Below, piece by piece: positions 16,769 to 27,117 of a DNA stretch of 64,000 nt. This DNA comes from Candidatus Gastranaerophilales bacterium (GTDB lineage Bacteria; Cyanobacteriota; Vampirovibrionia; Gastranaerophilales; Gastranaerophilaceae), in the NCBI GenBank assembly GCA_944323255.1, contig CALURU010000013.1, positions 1-64,000 on the forward strand, read 5' to 3'. The notes below the pieces were generated by a model. The model was given only the letters and a program-made list of their open reading frames with translations, ran no database searches and was not told where the DNA came from. How positions within the stretch are numbered: the stretch's first letter is position 1; every line of letters begins with the position of its first letter. Made by a program: the position numbers and the translations under genes.

Positions 16769-18220
16769 TTAGCCGCTAATTAAGGATAGGCAATTTGAGT
16801 CATTGAATGCCTGTAATGACGGATTTATTTGTATAGCGGTAGAGTAATCTTTTCTGAAGCCTTCAGTGTCGCCCAGTTCTTTTCTTATTGCAGCACGATA
16901 GAAATAAGCATCAGCATACTTGGAATTATTTTCTATAGCTTTATTCAAATCTGAAATTGCCCCCTGCAAATCTCTAAGCACACATTTTTGAAGCCCTCTT
17001 ATGTAATAGCTTTCCGCAAGTTTGATATTTGTTGTCGGGTTCTTTTTAATTGCCGTTGTTGTGATTACCGGAGCATTAGGAGCTTGTACAGTCGCAACGC
17101 CAGCGCTTATAGTATTTGCAGCAAGTTTCGGCTCTTCAGTCTGCTTAGGTGTAACGATTGTTGTTACTTTTGCCTGTTGTTGAACCGGCTGTTTTGCAAT
17201 TACTGGTTCTTTCTTTGGAGCAGGATTGTATGCTATCTGCGGTTTGATTTCCTGTTGTTTTGCAACCGGTTTTATTTCTTCCCTTAATTCCGGTTTTTTT
17301 TCTACCTGCTGCGTAACTTGTTTTACAGGATTTTTAATCTCTGCACTTGCGACCTGAACTGTTTCTGATTTTGCAGCCGGCGCAGTCTGGGTAAATTCAG
17401 GAACAACCCCTCTAACGGTAGGAATTGCTGCTATGTAGCTTTCATTAGACAATAGCGGTTTTACATTCTTGATAAATGTTTGTGTTTCTGCAAGCGCAAT
17501 TGCCTGATCCAAATCTATTGCTGCACCTTCGTTATCAAAATAAAGTTTTTTCAAACGACCTCTGTTTGCATATGCAATACTGTCTTTCGGGTTTAGTGCA
17601 ATTGCCTGTGTATAATCGCTCAGCGCACCTACGTTAAAATTCATTCTCTTTTTAACAACACCTCTGTTGTTAAAAGCTTCGGCGTCTTTAGGATTTAGCT
17701 CAATTGCGATATTGTAATCTTCCAGTGCACCTTTGTTATCATCAAGCATATATTTTAAATTCGCACGGTTGTAATAAACGTCAGAATAATTTTTGTTAAT
17801 AGAAATTGCCTTGGCATAATCTTCCATAGCACCTTCTATATCATTGAGTGCAACTTTTAAAACGCCTCTGTTATTATATGCGTATGCAAAGTTTTTATTA
17901 ATTGCAATCGCCTTGTTATAGTCTGCCATTGCGCCATTAAGATCATTGACGAGCTGTTTTATATATCCTCTGTTTAAGTACAGTTCCGGATTATTAGGAC
18001 TAAGTTCAATTGCCTTATCAAAATCCTGAATAGCCCCCTGTATATCCTGCTTCAAAAACTTCATAGAAGCCCTGTTAGAGTATGCCAGAGATGCATTCGG
18101 GTTCTCCTGAATTTGTCTTGAGTAGCTTTCTATAGATTTATCGATAGGAGTTTCAGCAAAAGCAGAACTGTTAATGCTTAACAGTACTATTGCTGCAAGT
18201 ATCAAACCAATTTTTTTCAC
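16769..18220 (-). CDS. exported tetratricopeptide-repeat protein
   Basis: A 483-residue TPR protein. It has a signal peptide (1-22, AFA-E cleavage), then seven or so consecutive TPR units (about 30-245; AYNNRGVLKVALNDIEGAMEDY type), a Pro/Gln/Lys-rich disordered linker (about 275-385), and one or two further TPR units (about 395-470). The start is GTG with AAGGAGT 7 bases upstream; no ATG is nearby. Such proteins act as periplasmic or outer-membrane scaffolds. The linker could span peptidoglycan. Partners are unknown. Confidence 0.88.
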   Translation of the reverse strand: MKKIGLILAAIVLLSINSSAFAETPIDKSIESYSRQIQENPNASLAYSNRASMKFLKQDIQGAIQDFDKAIELSPNNPELYLNRGYIKQLVNDLNGAMADYNKAIAINKNFAYAYNNRGVLKVALNDIEGAMEDYAKAISINKNYSDVYYNRANLKYMLDDNKGALEDYNIAIELNPKDAEAFNNRGVVKKRMNFNVGALSDYTQAIALNPKDSIAYANRGRLKKLYFDNEGAAIDLDQAIALAETQTFIKNVKPLLSNESYIAAIPTVRGVVPEFTQTAPAAKSETVQVASAEIKNPVKQVTQQVEKKPELREEIKPVAKQQEIKPQIAYNPAPKKEPVIAKQPVQQQAKVTTIVTPKQTEEPKLAANTISAGVATVQAPNAPVITTTAIKKNPTTNIKLAESYYIRGLQKCVLRDLQGAISDLNKAIENNSKYADAYFYRAAIRKELGDTEGFRKDYSTAIQINPSLQAFNDSNCLSLISG

Positions 18221-18373
18221 GATACGTACTCCTTCATCAAGTTGGGTTCAGATAAATTTTAACACATAATAAATCTATATCAACAGAATGTAAATAAATA
18301 TATACACACGGTTATATCTGAAAGAATTAAGTTTATTTTTGATAATTTTGTGCTATATTAAAAAAGGATTCAA

Positions 18374-18446
18374 GCCGATGTGGCTCAGGTGGTAGAGCAA
18401 TTGATTCGTAATCAATAGGTCGGGAGTTCGAGTCTCCCCATCGGCA
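18374..18446 (+). tRNA. tRNA-Thr (anticodon CGT)
   Basis: Acceptor GCCGATG/CATCGGC, D-arm GCTC-AGGTGGTA-GAGC, anticodon arm ATTGA-TTCGTAA-TCAAT (anticodon CGT, reading ACG), T-arm GGGAG-TTCGAGT-CTCCC. All stems pair fully. CCA is not encoded. Confidence 0.96.
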
Positions 18447-18480
18447 GTTACTTTTTCTTTACTAAAAAGAAAAAGTAACC
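18447..18480 (+). terminator. long AT-rich hairpin after tRNA-Thr
   Basis: GTTACTTTTTCTTT pairs with AAGAAAAAGTAAC, starting right after the tRNA. No T run follows, so it may act in 3' processing rather than classical termination. Similar CTTTTTCTTT hairpins form part of the 372 bp repeat units at 33369-34486. Confidence 0.5.
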
Positions 18481-18546
18481 AAAAAGAAAAGAATCACTTT
18501 TTCATTAGTATTAAAACTACAAGTTTACTGTAAACAGTTTTAAAAA

Positions 18547-18578
18547 ATGTCGGTCGGGTTTTCCAACCCGACAATAAC
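18547..18578. repeat. solo arm of the GTCGG...CCGAC palindrome family
   Basis: GTCGGTCGGGTTTTCCAACC followed by CGACAATAAC matches one arm of the paired elements at 21956-22091, 40302-40437 and 45451-45583. Here it stands alone upstream of the flavoprotein gene. Confidence 0.65.
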
Positions 18579-18595
18579 TTAAATCGGGAGGGTGT

Positions 18596-19225
18596 ATGAA
18601 GGTTTTATTAGTTAACGGAAGTTCTCACAAAAATGGCTGCACATTTACTGCTTTGAGTGAAGCTGCTAAAACATTAAATGAAGAAGGAATTGAAACAGAA
18701 ATTTTTCAGTTAGGCAACTGCGAAATCCGTGATTGCTGCGGCTGCGGTGCATGCAGAAACGGACTCGGAAAATGTGTTTTTGAAGACGGATTGGTTAACG
18801 AGTTTATTGAAAAGGCTAAATCTTCAGACGGATTTATTTTCGGGACACCTGTTTATTTTGCGCATCCGTCCGGAAGAATTCTTTCATTCCTTGACAGGGC
18901 TTTTTATGCCGGCGGTTATGCATTCGCTTATAAACCAGGTGCTGCCGTAGCTTCTGCAAGACGCTCCGGTACAACTGCAAGCTTTGATGTTTTAAATAAG
19001 TATTTTACAATCTGCAACATGCCGGTAGTTTCTTCATTTTATTGGAATAACATTCACGGGAAAGCTGCCGAAGAGGCAAAACAGGATTTGGAAGGTTTGC
19101 AGACAATGAGAACTTTAGGCAGAAATATGGCGTGGATGCTTAAATGTATTGAATCCGGTAAGAATAATGGAATAAATAAGCCGGAGCAGACGGAAGATCG
19201 AATTTATACAAATTTTATCAGATGA
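18596..19225 (+). CDS. flavodoxin-fold NAD(P)H-dependent oxidoreductase
   Basis: A 209-residue FMN-binding protein of the NADPH-dependent FMN reductase / iron-sulfur flavoprotein type. The phosphate-binding loop is LVNGSSHKNGCTFTAL (6-21). A cysteine cluster (CEIRDCCGCGACRNGLGKC, about 47-65) resembles the compact motif of iron-sulfur flavoproteins. GTPVYFAHPSGRILSFLDR follows. It probably reduces quinones, nitro compounds or metals; substrate unknown. GGGAGG precedes the ATG. Nine bases separate it from the Lrp-family gene, so it is probably the first gene of a three-gene operon. Confidence 0.88.
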   Translation: MKVLLVNGSSHKNGCTFTALSEAAKTLNEEGIETEIFQLGNCEIRDCCGCGACRNGLGKCVFEDGLVNEFIEKAKSSDGFIFGTPVYFAHPSGRILSFLDRAFYAGGYAFAYKPGAAVASARRSGTTASFDVLNKYFTICNMPVVSSFYWNNIHGKAAEEAKQDLEGLQTMRTLGRNMAWMLKCIESGKNNGINKPEQTEDRIYTNFIR

Positions 19226-19233
19226 GGTGAAGC

Positions 19234-19716
19234 GTGAGAGAAGAATTATTATCAATTTTAGAAAAGAATAGCCGCATTGATTTGAAAGAACTTGCAGTTC
19301 TTCTGGGTGCGGAAGAAATTGATGTTGCAAATGAGATTAAAAAACTTGAAGAAGAAGGAATAATTTGCGGGTATCACACGCTTATAAACTGGGATAAAAC
19401 TTCAATTGATAAAGTCTCAGCTCTTATTGAAGTTAAAGTTACGCCGCAAAGGGGACAGGGGTTTGACAAGATTGCAGAGCGAATTTACAATTACCCTGAA
19501 GTAAGAGCGGTTTATCTGATTTCAGGCGGGTATGACCTGCTTGTTACACTTGAAGAAAAAACATTGAGAGAGATTGCGAATTTTGTGTCAGATAAACTTT
19601 CCACACTGGATAGTGTTTTGAGTACTGCAACTCATTTTGTTCTCAAAAAATACAAAGACCACGGTACTGTATTTGATAAAAAGCATGAAGATGAAAGGGA
19701 GATTATTACACCATGA
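19234..19716 (+). CDS. Lrp/AsnC-family transcriptional regulator
   Basis: 160 residues: an N-terminal helix-turn-helix (SRIDLKELAVLLGAEEIDVANEIKKLEEEGIICGYH) and a C-terminal RAM/AsnC ligand-binding domain (ALIEVKVTPQRGQGF, EVRAVYLISGGYDLLVTLE). Start is GTG after GAGGTGAAGC. Its end overlaps the aminotransferase gene by 4 bases (ATGA). The pairing resembles alaR-alaT of Bacillus, where the regulator controls the alanine-synthesising transaminase, so an amino-acid-responsive local regulator is likely. Effector not shown. Confidence 0.9.
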   Translation: MREELLSILEKNSRIDLKELAVLLGAEEIDVANEIKKLEEEGIICGYHTLINWDKTSIDKVSALIEVKVTPQRGQGFDKIAERIYNYPEVRAVYLISGGYDLLVTLEEKTLREIANFVSDKLSTLDSVLSTATHFVLKKYKDHGTVFDKKHEDEREIITP

Positions 19717-20876
19717 CAAAACCTCTTTCAGATGCGGTTCAAAGTTTAAAACCCTCAGGAATCCGTAAGTTTTTTGATATTGTAAGCGAGATGAAAGATG
19801 CGATTTCTCTTGGGGTAGGAGAGCCTGATTTCGATACACCTTGGCATATAAGAGATGAAGGTATTTTTGCGCTTGAAAAAGGCAAAACTTTTTATACTTC
19901 TAACTCCGGATTAAAAGAATTAAGGGAAGAAATATGTAATTACTTAAAGCGCAAGCAGAATATTAAGTATGATCCGCAAAGTGAAGTGATTGTTACAGTG
20001 GGCGGCTCGGAAGCTATTGATATCGGGCTTAGAGCACTGATTAATCCCGGCGATGAAGTGATTATTCCGCAACCTTCTTATGTATCGTATGAGCCTTGCG
20101 CAATTTTAGCCGGCGCAAAACCGGTAATAATTAATCTTAAAGCAGAAAACGAGTTCAGACTTACTGCGGAAGAGCTCAAAAATGCAATTACTGATAAAAC
20201 AAAAGTTTTGATTCTTCCATATCCGAACAATCCGACGGGCGCTATTATGGAGCAAAAAGATCTGGAAGAAATCGCAAAAATTATTATTGAAAAAGATATT
20301 TATGTAATGTCTGATGAAATTTATGCGGAATTAACGTACAAGGGTGAGCATGTTTCAATTGCATCACTAGACGGAATGAAAGAGCGTACAATTCTTATTA
20401 ACGGTTTTTCAAAGGCATATGCAATGACAGGCTGGAGACTGGGGTATGCTTGTGCACCGAAAGAAATTATAAAACAGATGACAAAGATTCATCAGTTTGC
20501 AATAATGTGTGCGCCTACAACTAGCCAATATGCAGCGGTTGAGGCATTAAAACACGGAGACGAAGATATAAAGATGATGCGTCAGGCATATAATCAGCGC
20601 AGAAGATTCCTTCTGAACGCTTTTAAGGAAATGAACTTAGAATGCTTTGAACCGTATGGAGCTTTTTACGTTTTTCCTTGCATAAAAGAATTTGGTATGA
20701 CAAGCGAAGAATTTGCAACAAGATTTCTTGAGGAAGAGAAAGTTGCTGCCGTTCCGGGGAATGCTTTCGGAGATAGCGGCGAAGGGTATTTAAGAATTTC
20801 TTATGCTTATTCTCTCGACAATCTTAAAATTGCAATGGAGAGATTAAAACGGTTTGTACAAAATCTTCGAAAATAG
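19713..20876 (+). CDS. class I PLP-dependent aminotransferase (AlaT/PatA-like)
   Basis: 387 residues, fold type I aminotransferase. PLP lysine K234 (NGFSKAYAMTGWRLGY), N173 and P174 (PYPNNPTGAI), D201 (VMSDEIYAEL) and the GEPDF start of the family are all present. Overlap with the upstream Lrp-family gene suggests an amino-acid transaminase, perhaps alanine or aspartate as in AlaT/PatA; the exact amino donor cannot be read from sequence. Length normal. It is the last gene of the operon starting at 18596. Confidence 0.92.
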   Translation: MTKPLSDAVQSLKPSGIRKFFDIVSEMKDAISLGVGEPDFDTPWHIRDEGIFALEKGKTFYTSNSGLKELREEICNYLKRKQNIKYDPQSEVIVTVGGSEAIDIGLRALINPGDEVIIPQPSYVSYEPCAILAGAKPVIINLKAENEFRLTAEELKNAITDKTKVLILPYPNNPTGAIMEQKDLEEIAKIIIEKDIYVMSDEIYAELTYKGEHVSIASLDGMKERTILINGFSKAYAMTGWRLGYACAPKEIIKQMTKIHQFAIMCAPTTSQYAAVEALKHGDEDIKMMRQAYNQRRRFLLNAFKEMNLECFEPYGAFYVFPCIKEFGMTSEEFATRFLEEEKVAAVPGNAFGDSGEGYLRISYAYSLDNLKIAMERLKRFVQNLRK

Positions 20877-20906
20877 TTTTTATTTTTTGTTTAAGTTTGT
20901 GTAAAA

Positions 20907-21914
20907 CTATTTTACAAGAACTGCTAATCTGTCAATTACAGCCTGCGTAAATTCGCTGCAAGAGGCATTACCGTTTAAATCAGCCGTTTTGATTCCTGCA
21001 TTTAAGGTCTCAAAGAGTGCAAGCTTTATTCTGCTTGCGGCTTCGGTTTCGCCTATGTAATTTAACATTTCTATTGCAGACATAAGCATTGCTGTAGGGT
21101 TTGCCTTATCCTGACCGGTGATATCTGGAGCAGAGCCGTGAACAGGTTCAAACACCGCATAATTTTTTCCGATATTTGCGCCTTGGGCAATTCCAAGTCC
21201 TCCGACAAGTCCGGCACAAAGGTCAGAGACAATATCACCGTACAAATTCGGAAGCAGAAGAACATCAAATTGATTAGGATTTTGAACAAGCTGCATGCAG
21301 CAGTTATCAACAAGGATTTCCCTGAATTTTATATCAGGATATTTTGCGGCAATTTTTCTTGCACATTCCAAGAACAGTCCGTCAGACAGCTTGCAAATAT
21401 TAGCTTTTGTTACAACACAAACTTCTTTTCTGTTGTTTTTTACAGCATAGTCAAAAGCAAATTCCGCAATACGTTCAGAAGCGTTTCTTGTAATAATTTT
21501 TATGCTTTCTGCCGTATCTTCGTCAACCTGACGCTCAATTCCGGCGTATAAATCTTCCGTATTTTCTCTTACAACGACAATATCAACCTTGTCATACCTT
21601 GTTTTTATGTTTGGTAAATTGTAGCACGGTCTCAGGTTTGCATATAAATCAAGTTCTTTTCTTAATTGAACATTAACAGATCTGAACCCTTTTCCTATTG
21701 GTGTTGTAACCGGTGATTTCAGGGCAATTTTATTCTTTTTAACAGAGTCAATAACCCTCTTTGGAAGCGGAGTCCCTTCTTCTTCAATTACGCCAGCACC
21801 TGCAGTTTGTATATCCCAGTCTATTGCAACACCGGCTGCATTGATTATTTTTATTACAGCATCCGTAATTTCCGGTCCTATTCCGTCTCCTTTTATTAAT
21901 GTTATTGATTTCAT
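20907..21914 (-). CDS. isocitrate dehydrogenase, NAD-type (isocitrate/isopropylmalate dehydrogenase family)
   Basis: 335 residues of the beta-decarboxylating dehydrogenase family. LIKGDGIGPEI (7-17), the substrate loop SVNVQLRKELDLYANLRPC, VVRENTEDLYAGIE, VTKANICKLSDGLF and VFEPVHGSAPDI are all present. The short length and the SVNVQLRKELDLYANLRP loop fit the NAD-dependent isocitrate dehydrogenases rather than isopropylmalate dehydrogenase; homoisocitrate dehydrogenase is the other alternative. No other TCA gene is near. RBS AAAGGGGCG. Convergent with the aminotransferase operon. Confidence 0.88.
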   Translation of the reverse strand: MKSITLIKGDGIGPEITDAVIKIINAAGVAIDWDIQTAGAGVIEEEGTPLPKRVIDSVKKNKIALKSPVTTPIGKGFRSVNVQLRKELDLYANLRPCYNLPNIKTRYDKVDIVVVRENTEDLYAGIERQVDEDTAESIKIITRNASERIAEFAFDYAVKNNRKEVCVVTKANICKLSDGLFLECARKIAAKYPDIKFREILVDNCCMQLVQNPNQFDVLLLPNLYGDIVSDLCAGLVGGLGIAQGANIGKNYAVFEPVHGSAPDITGQDKANPTAMLMSAIEMLNYIGETEAASRIKLALFETLNAGIKTADLNGNASCSEFTQAVIDRLAVLVK

Positions 21915-21955
21915 TTTCGCCCCTTTTTATTATTAAATCAATTCTACATATTAAA

Positions 21956-22091
21956 GTTAATGTCGGATTGGTAAATCCGACCTACTTTTTATATTGTATG
22001 GATTTGTTAATATAACGTCAATCTATAATTTTATTTAATTAACAAATTTTGTTTTCTCAATGTAGGTTGGGTTTACTAACCCAACATTAAC
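21956..22091. repeat. 136 bp paired-palindrome element, copy 1
   Basis: Two imperfect palindromic arms of 30 bases (21956-21985, GTTAATGTCGGATTGGTAAA...; 22062-22091) face each other across about 76 bases of AT-rich DNA. The arms here carry compensatory changes (TCGGATTGG...CCGA left; GGTTGGG...CCCAAC right). Same layout and length as 40302-40437. Confidence 0.75.
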
Positions 22092-22104
22092 ATTTCCTGC
22101 CAAA

Positions 22105-22413
22105 CTAGCTGACAGTTGCTGCTTGTTTTGCTTCAATATATGCTTGAATTCCCTGTGTAAGCTGATCCGGACAGCTTGTCGGTCTGCTTCCGCAAGGAAG
22201 TCCGCTAAGTTTCGGAATAATATCATGAATATTCATACCACGGATTAAAATTCCGATTCCTTTAAGGTTTCCATTGCAGCCGCCTACAAATTCAACATCT
22301 TCTATAATATCGTCTTTAATTCTCATCTGCATAAGTTTGCAGCAGACGCCTTTTGGCTGAAATCGAACAAAATCGACTCCGTTAACTTCTTTTATTTCTA
22401 TATTCTCACTCAT
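22105..22413 (-). CDS. TSCPD domain-containing protein (TIGR03905 type)
   Basis: 102 residues. The signature PCGSRPTSCPDQL near the C-terminus and FQPKGVCCKLMQM near the N-terminus define the TSCPD domain, a small cysteine-rich fold otherwise found at the C-terminus of some class II ribonucleotide reductases. Stand-alone copies have no established function; metal binding through the Cys pairs is likely. I start at the ATG at 22413, 8 bases after GGAGG; ATGs at 22419 and 22503 are poorer. Confidence 0.82.
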   Translation of the reverse strand: MSENIEIKEVNGVDFVRFQPKGVCCKLMQMRIKDDIIEDVEFVGGCNGNLKGIGILIRGMNIHDIIPKLSGLPCGSRPTSCPDQLTQGIQAYIEAKQAATVS

Positions 22414-22533
22414 TTTCATATCCTCCGCTACATTGGTCTTGTAGTCGGGCTTTAGCCCTATATCATTTACCCCTATTATATCATTTTGTTTTATCATAAT
22501 CAAATTTTCTCCTGTTTATTGTAATATAAGATT

Positions 22534-23253
22534 ATGGCAAGTATAACAAAAATTGGGTTCTGGGGCTATCCCGACCCTGACATAGTAAGAAAAGTTAAGG
22601 AAGATTATCCTTTCGCAGAATGGATTGATCTGGATATAGATTTTTATTACCCAAAGACAAATATTCTTCCTGAATCTTATTGTAAAATTATAAGAAATAT
22701 TATTGATAATACACTTTATCTCAAGCCGGATTTAATAGTAGCACCTATCGGGAAAGACAAATGCGACAGCGGCTGGTTTGCCTCAAAAATCCTTGCTGAT
22801 ATGGGTTATAATGTAATTCAGACAATTTACGAAAAACTTGAACCTAAAAGAGAGTTGCAAATAAGTACGAGTAATCTGCCTTTATATGACAAAATAACAA
22901 TGATTACGGCTGATATTATAACGCCCCGCAAGCATTCTTTAACCCAAATCCCTGCGGAATTTGGGTTCTGGGGTGTTCCGCCGAATGATTTGGAAATATT
23001 GAGATTGTTTCCTGATACAACACATGTTTATGGCTGGACAAGGTGTGTAGAAGCCGGAACTCCTGCCGATTTAGAGCTGGAAATGTATGTAGACGAAAAT
23101 GTTCCTACTGTTTTTTATGCGCAGGCATTCTGTGCAAAAGCGCAGCTTGCAAAATATTTAGCCGATAAATACAACGGGCTTTATATTGATATTGATGATT
23201 ATGCCTCAAATTCAATTAAGGCAAAGGTTGAAGCGTTTTTAAGATTAAGTTAA
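22534..23253 (+). CDS. hypothetical protein with duplicated FWG[YV]P motif
   Basis: I do not recognise this 239-residue soluble protein. It has two similar halves: KIGFWGYPDPDIVRKVKEDYP near residue 6 and EFGFWGVPPNDLEILRLFPD near residue 142. Each is followed by an acidic beta strand (WIDLDIDFYY; VYGWTRCVEAG). It contains PDLIVAPIGKDKCDSGWFASK and ends with YIDIDDYASNSIKAKVEAFL. The pattern suggests an ancient duplication of an alpha/beta domain. There is no good ribosome site and a TATAAG-like box just before the ATG, so the message may be leaderless. Divergent from the TSCPD gene. Confidence 0.75.
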   Translation: MASITKIGFWGYPDPDIVRKVKEDYPFAEWIDLDIDFYYPKTNILPESYCKIIRNIIDNTLYLKPDLIVAPIGKDKCDSGWFASKILADMGYNVIQTIYEKLEPKRELQISTSNLPLYDKITMITADIITPRKHSLTQIPAEFGFWGVPPNDLEILRLFPDTTHVYGWTRCVEAGTPADLELEMYVDENVPTVFYAQAFCAKAQLAKYLADKYNGLYIDIDDYASNSIKAKVEAFLRLS

Positions 23254-23259
23254 CCTATA

Positions 23260-23691
23260 ATGACAAAAAATATTTTTACGGTTTTTAATACGGATATGAA
23301 TATTAACTCGCAAAACAATGTTTTAAGTTTTAGAGCAAGATTCTTTAATAGCGAATCATTGAGAAGTGTTGCAAACTACGCCGCAGAACACGGAAAATTT
23401 GAAAAGCTCAACAACTCCCGCAAAAATATTGAAAAGTATTACTTTAACCGTCGTCTATTGGTTGATATCGGTGAAAAAGAGGGTAAACCTTATATTACTT
23501 TTACAAGGTTTGTACAAAAGCCGGAGGTTATTGTGCCAAAAACAATGCTGGATTTTAAGCAGGATAAAGTTGTCACTATTCAAAGCGAAAAGCGTATGAA
23601 TCCTCTAAAATTTGCATTTGAAAAACTCGTTAAATTAGGAAATGAAGCCCCTAAGAATAATATGTTTAAGAACATTGTTATAAACAAGTAA
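23260..23691 (+). CDS. small hypothetical protein (M-N-I-N...N...F family)
   Basis: 143 residues from the first ATG; a second in-frame ATG at 23296 opens MNINSQNNVLSFRARFF, matching the N-terminal pattern of the small proteins at 307, 16423 and 27118, and may be the true start (131 residues). Neither ATG has a clear ribosome site. The protein is basic, without membrane segments: YAAEHGKFEKLNNSRKNIEK, LVDIGEKEGKPYITFTRF. It follows the unknown gene at 22534 by 6 bases, suggesting cotranscription, and ends 3 bases before the convergent pyrG. Confidence 0.65.
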   Translation: MTKNIFTVFNTDMNINSQNNVLSFRARFFNSESLRSVANYAAEHGKFEKLNNSRKNIEKYYFNRRLLVDIGEKEGKPYITFTRFVQKPEVIVPKTMLDFKQDKVVTIQSEKRMNPLKFAFEKLVKLGNEAPKNNMFKNIVINK

Positions 23692-23694
23692 TGT

Positions 23695-25305
<1,611 letters not shown>

Positions 25306-25431
25306 TTATACTCCTTGATAATGCTTTTATTACTCAATAGAAAATCTAACTTGTTAAACTTTTATATTATGAATTGCTTTAGGCTATTTTGATTATTCCC
25401 TCGCAATGACGAAAATTTTCTAATAATTCAA

Positions 25432-25466
25432 TTCACTACTCACTATTCACTATTCACTATTCACTA
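25432..25466. repeat. iterated TTCACTA repeat
   Basis: Five tandem near-copies of the heptamer TTCACTA or CTCACTA. Related heptamers occur in the mlaE-mlaF spacer at 29796-29879, there in inverted arrangement. Confidence 0.65.
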
Positions 25467-25493
25467 AAAAAGAGGGCAGTTAACCCTCTTTTC
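25466..25493 (-). terminator. terminator after gatC
   Basis: AAAAGAGGG pairs with CCCTCTTTT around CAGTTAA, directly downstream of the gatC stop. Confidence 0.8.
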
Positions 25494-25775
25494 TTAGTTA
25501 ATTTTCGGAACTCTGAAAAATCCGTTTTCTTCATCCGGAGCATTCTTCATTAGTTCCTCTTTTGTTTGTTCGTAATAGACTTCATCGTCTCTCATAACGT
25601 TTACAAAATCAATTGCGTGCGCCATTGGTTCTACATTTGAAGTATCAACTTCGTTCATGGCATCAACGTGTTTGAGTACGTCACCCAGTTGTTTTGTAAA
25701 CTTCTCTTTTTCTTCTTCCGTTAATTCCAAACGAGCCAGTTTTGCTACGTGTTCTACGTCTTTGATTGTAATCAT
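25494..25775 (-). CDS. gatC: aspartyl/glutamyl-tRNA(Asn/Gln) amidotransferase subunit C
   Basis: 93 residues, normal for GatC. The family start ITIKDVEHVAKLARLELTEEE, LGDVLKHVDAMNEVDTSNVEPMAH and the C-terminal RDDEV...APDEENGFFRVPKI are all clear. GatC stabilises the GatA-GatB amidotransferase that converts Glu-tRNA(Gln) or Asp-tRNA(Asn) to the amides. gatA and gatB are not here. It lies 27 bases after mtaB and is probably cotranscribed. Confidence 0.96.
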   Translation of the reverse strand: MITIKDVEHVAKLARLELTEEEKEKFTKQLGDVLKHVDAMNEVDTSNVEPMAHAIDFVNVMRDDEVYYEQTKEELMKNAPDEENGFFRVPKIN

Positions 25776-25802
25776 AGTTTTTCTTACTCCAATATATTTA
25801 TG

Positions 25803-27068
25803 TTAGCATAAACTATTTTTAGGGTAAATAATATTTTTTTCTGATAATGTAACAAATTTTAGAGTATTAAATTCGCCCTCATCAAGCCTGACATTTATAT
25901 AATTTCTGCTGACACCTTTGTATTTGCCGGTTTTGTCAGGTCGTTTTTCTATCAAAACTTCTTGCTCGCATCCGATATTTGATTTTAAAAATGCATCATA
26001 TTTTTCTCTGGAAATCTGTTTAATAATACCGGCTCTTTCTTCTTTTACCTTCTCCGGCAAATGTCCGTCAAGTTTTTCTGCAATCGTACCTTTTCTTATG
26101 GAATACGGAAAAGTGTGAATCTGACTGAGTTTTGATTTCTTTAAATTCTCAACAGTAATCTCAAAATCTTCCTCTGTTTCTCCGGCAAAGCCTGCAATAA
26201 TATCACTTCCCAGAAACGGTCTATTGAAGCGTGAATCAATATCTTCAATCTGGTCAAGATAATATTCAACCATATAATGCCTGTTCATGCGCTTTAACGT
26301 CTTATTACAAGCAGACTGTAAGGAAAGATGAAAATGCGGGCAGAACTTTTCGCTTCTCTGAAGGAAATTAAGCATCTGAGGTGTAATTTCAAGCGGGTTT
26401 AATGAGCCGAGACGATATCTTGGAATTGTCGTTTTCTCTTCTATTTCAACAAGCAAATCCAATAATTCTTTTCCAAAATCTCTGCCCCACAAGCCGATAT
26501 GGATGCCCGTGAGGATGACTTCTTTGTAGCCGGATTCTGCGTATTTGTTAATTTCTCTTATAATAAAATCAGAATCCGCACTTCTAGATTTTCCTCTTCC
26601 ATAGGGAATTATGCAGTAAGAACATCTGTTATCGCAGCCGTCTTGTATTTTAAGACTTATTCTGGTCTTTGTTGTATCCTCAAGCGTTACTTTGCAAAAC
26701 TCATTTTCTGACATCAGGTCTTTTATCGCAAAATGTTCGTCTTTTGCAAGAAGTTCCGGAAGATTAAATTTGTCCTCATTTCCGAATACATAATCAATAA
26801 AAGGCTCGGATAGCAGTTTTTCCTTTTTAATCTGTGCAATACAGCCGGTTAAGATTGTTGTTAGTCCGAGATTGTGAGCATGTCTTAGAAGATACATTCC
26901 CTCATTGTCACTGGTTTGAGTGACAGAACAAGAATTTAGAATATAAATTTCTGAATCTTCCGGCTTTTTAACTTGTATATATCCGGCTTCAAGAAGTTTT
27001 TGAGCGACAATCTGACCCTCAAACTGGTTTGATTTACAGCCCATTGATTTGAGATAAAACTTTTTCAT
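25803..27068 (-). CDS. mtaB: tRNA (N6-threonylcarbamoyladenosine37-C2)-methylthiotransferase
   Basis: 421 residues. The N-terminal methylthiotransferase domain has cluster cysteines C11, C47 and C76. The radical SAM domain has C145xxxC149xxC152 (DGCDNRCSYCIIPYGRG), and a C-terminal TRAM-like domain follows (about 360-421). GCKSNQFEG at the start and CSYCIIPYGRGKSRS are typical of MtaB rather than MiaB or RimO. It converts t6A37 to ms2t6A in tRNAs reading ANN codons, a fitting operon mate for gatC. No good ribosome site is seen before the ATG. Confidence 0.92.
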   Translation of the reverse strand: MKKFYLKSMGCKSNQFEGQIVAQKLLEAGYIQVKKPEDSEIYILNSCSVTQTSDNEGMYLLRHAHNLGLTTILTGCIAQIKKEKLLSEPFIDYVFGNEDKFNLPELLAKDEHFAIKDLMSENEFCKVTLEDTTKTRISLKIQDGCDNRCSYCIIPYGRGKSRSADSDFIIREINKYAESGYKEVILTGIHIGLWGRDFGKELLDLLVEIEEKTTIPRYRLGSLNPLEITPQMLNFLQRSEKFCPHFHLSLQSACNKTLKRMNRHYMVEYYLDQIEDIDSRFNRPFLGSDIIAGFAGETEEDFEITVENLKKSKLSQIHTFPYSIRKGTIAEKLDGHLPEKVKEERAGIIKQISREKYDAFLKSNIGCEQEVLIEKRPDKTGKYKGVSRNYINVRLDEGEFNTLKFVTLSEKNIIYPKNSLC

Positions 27069-27117
27069 AGTTTTAAATATATACTAAAAATTATTGTTGT
27101 AAAAGTTATTGTCGGCT

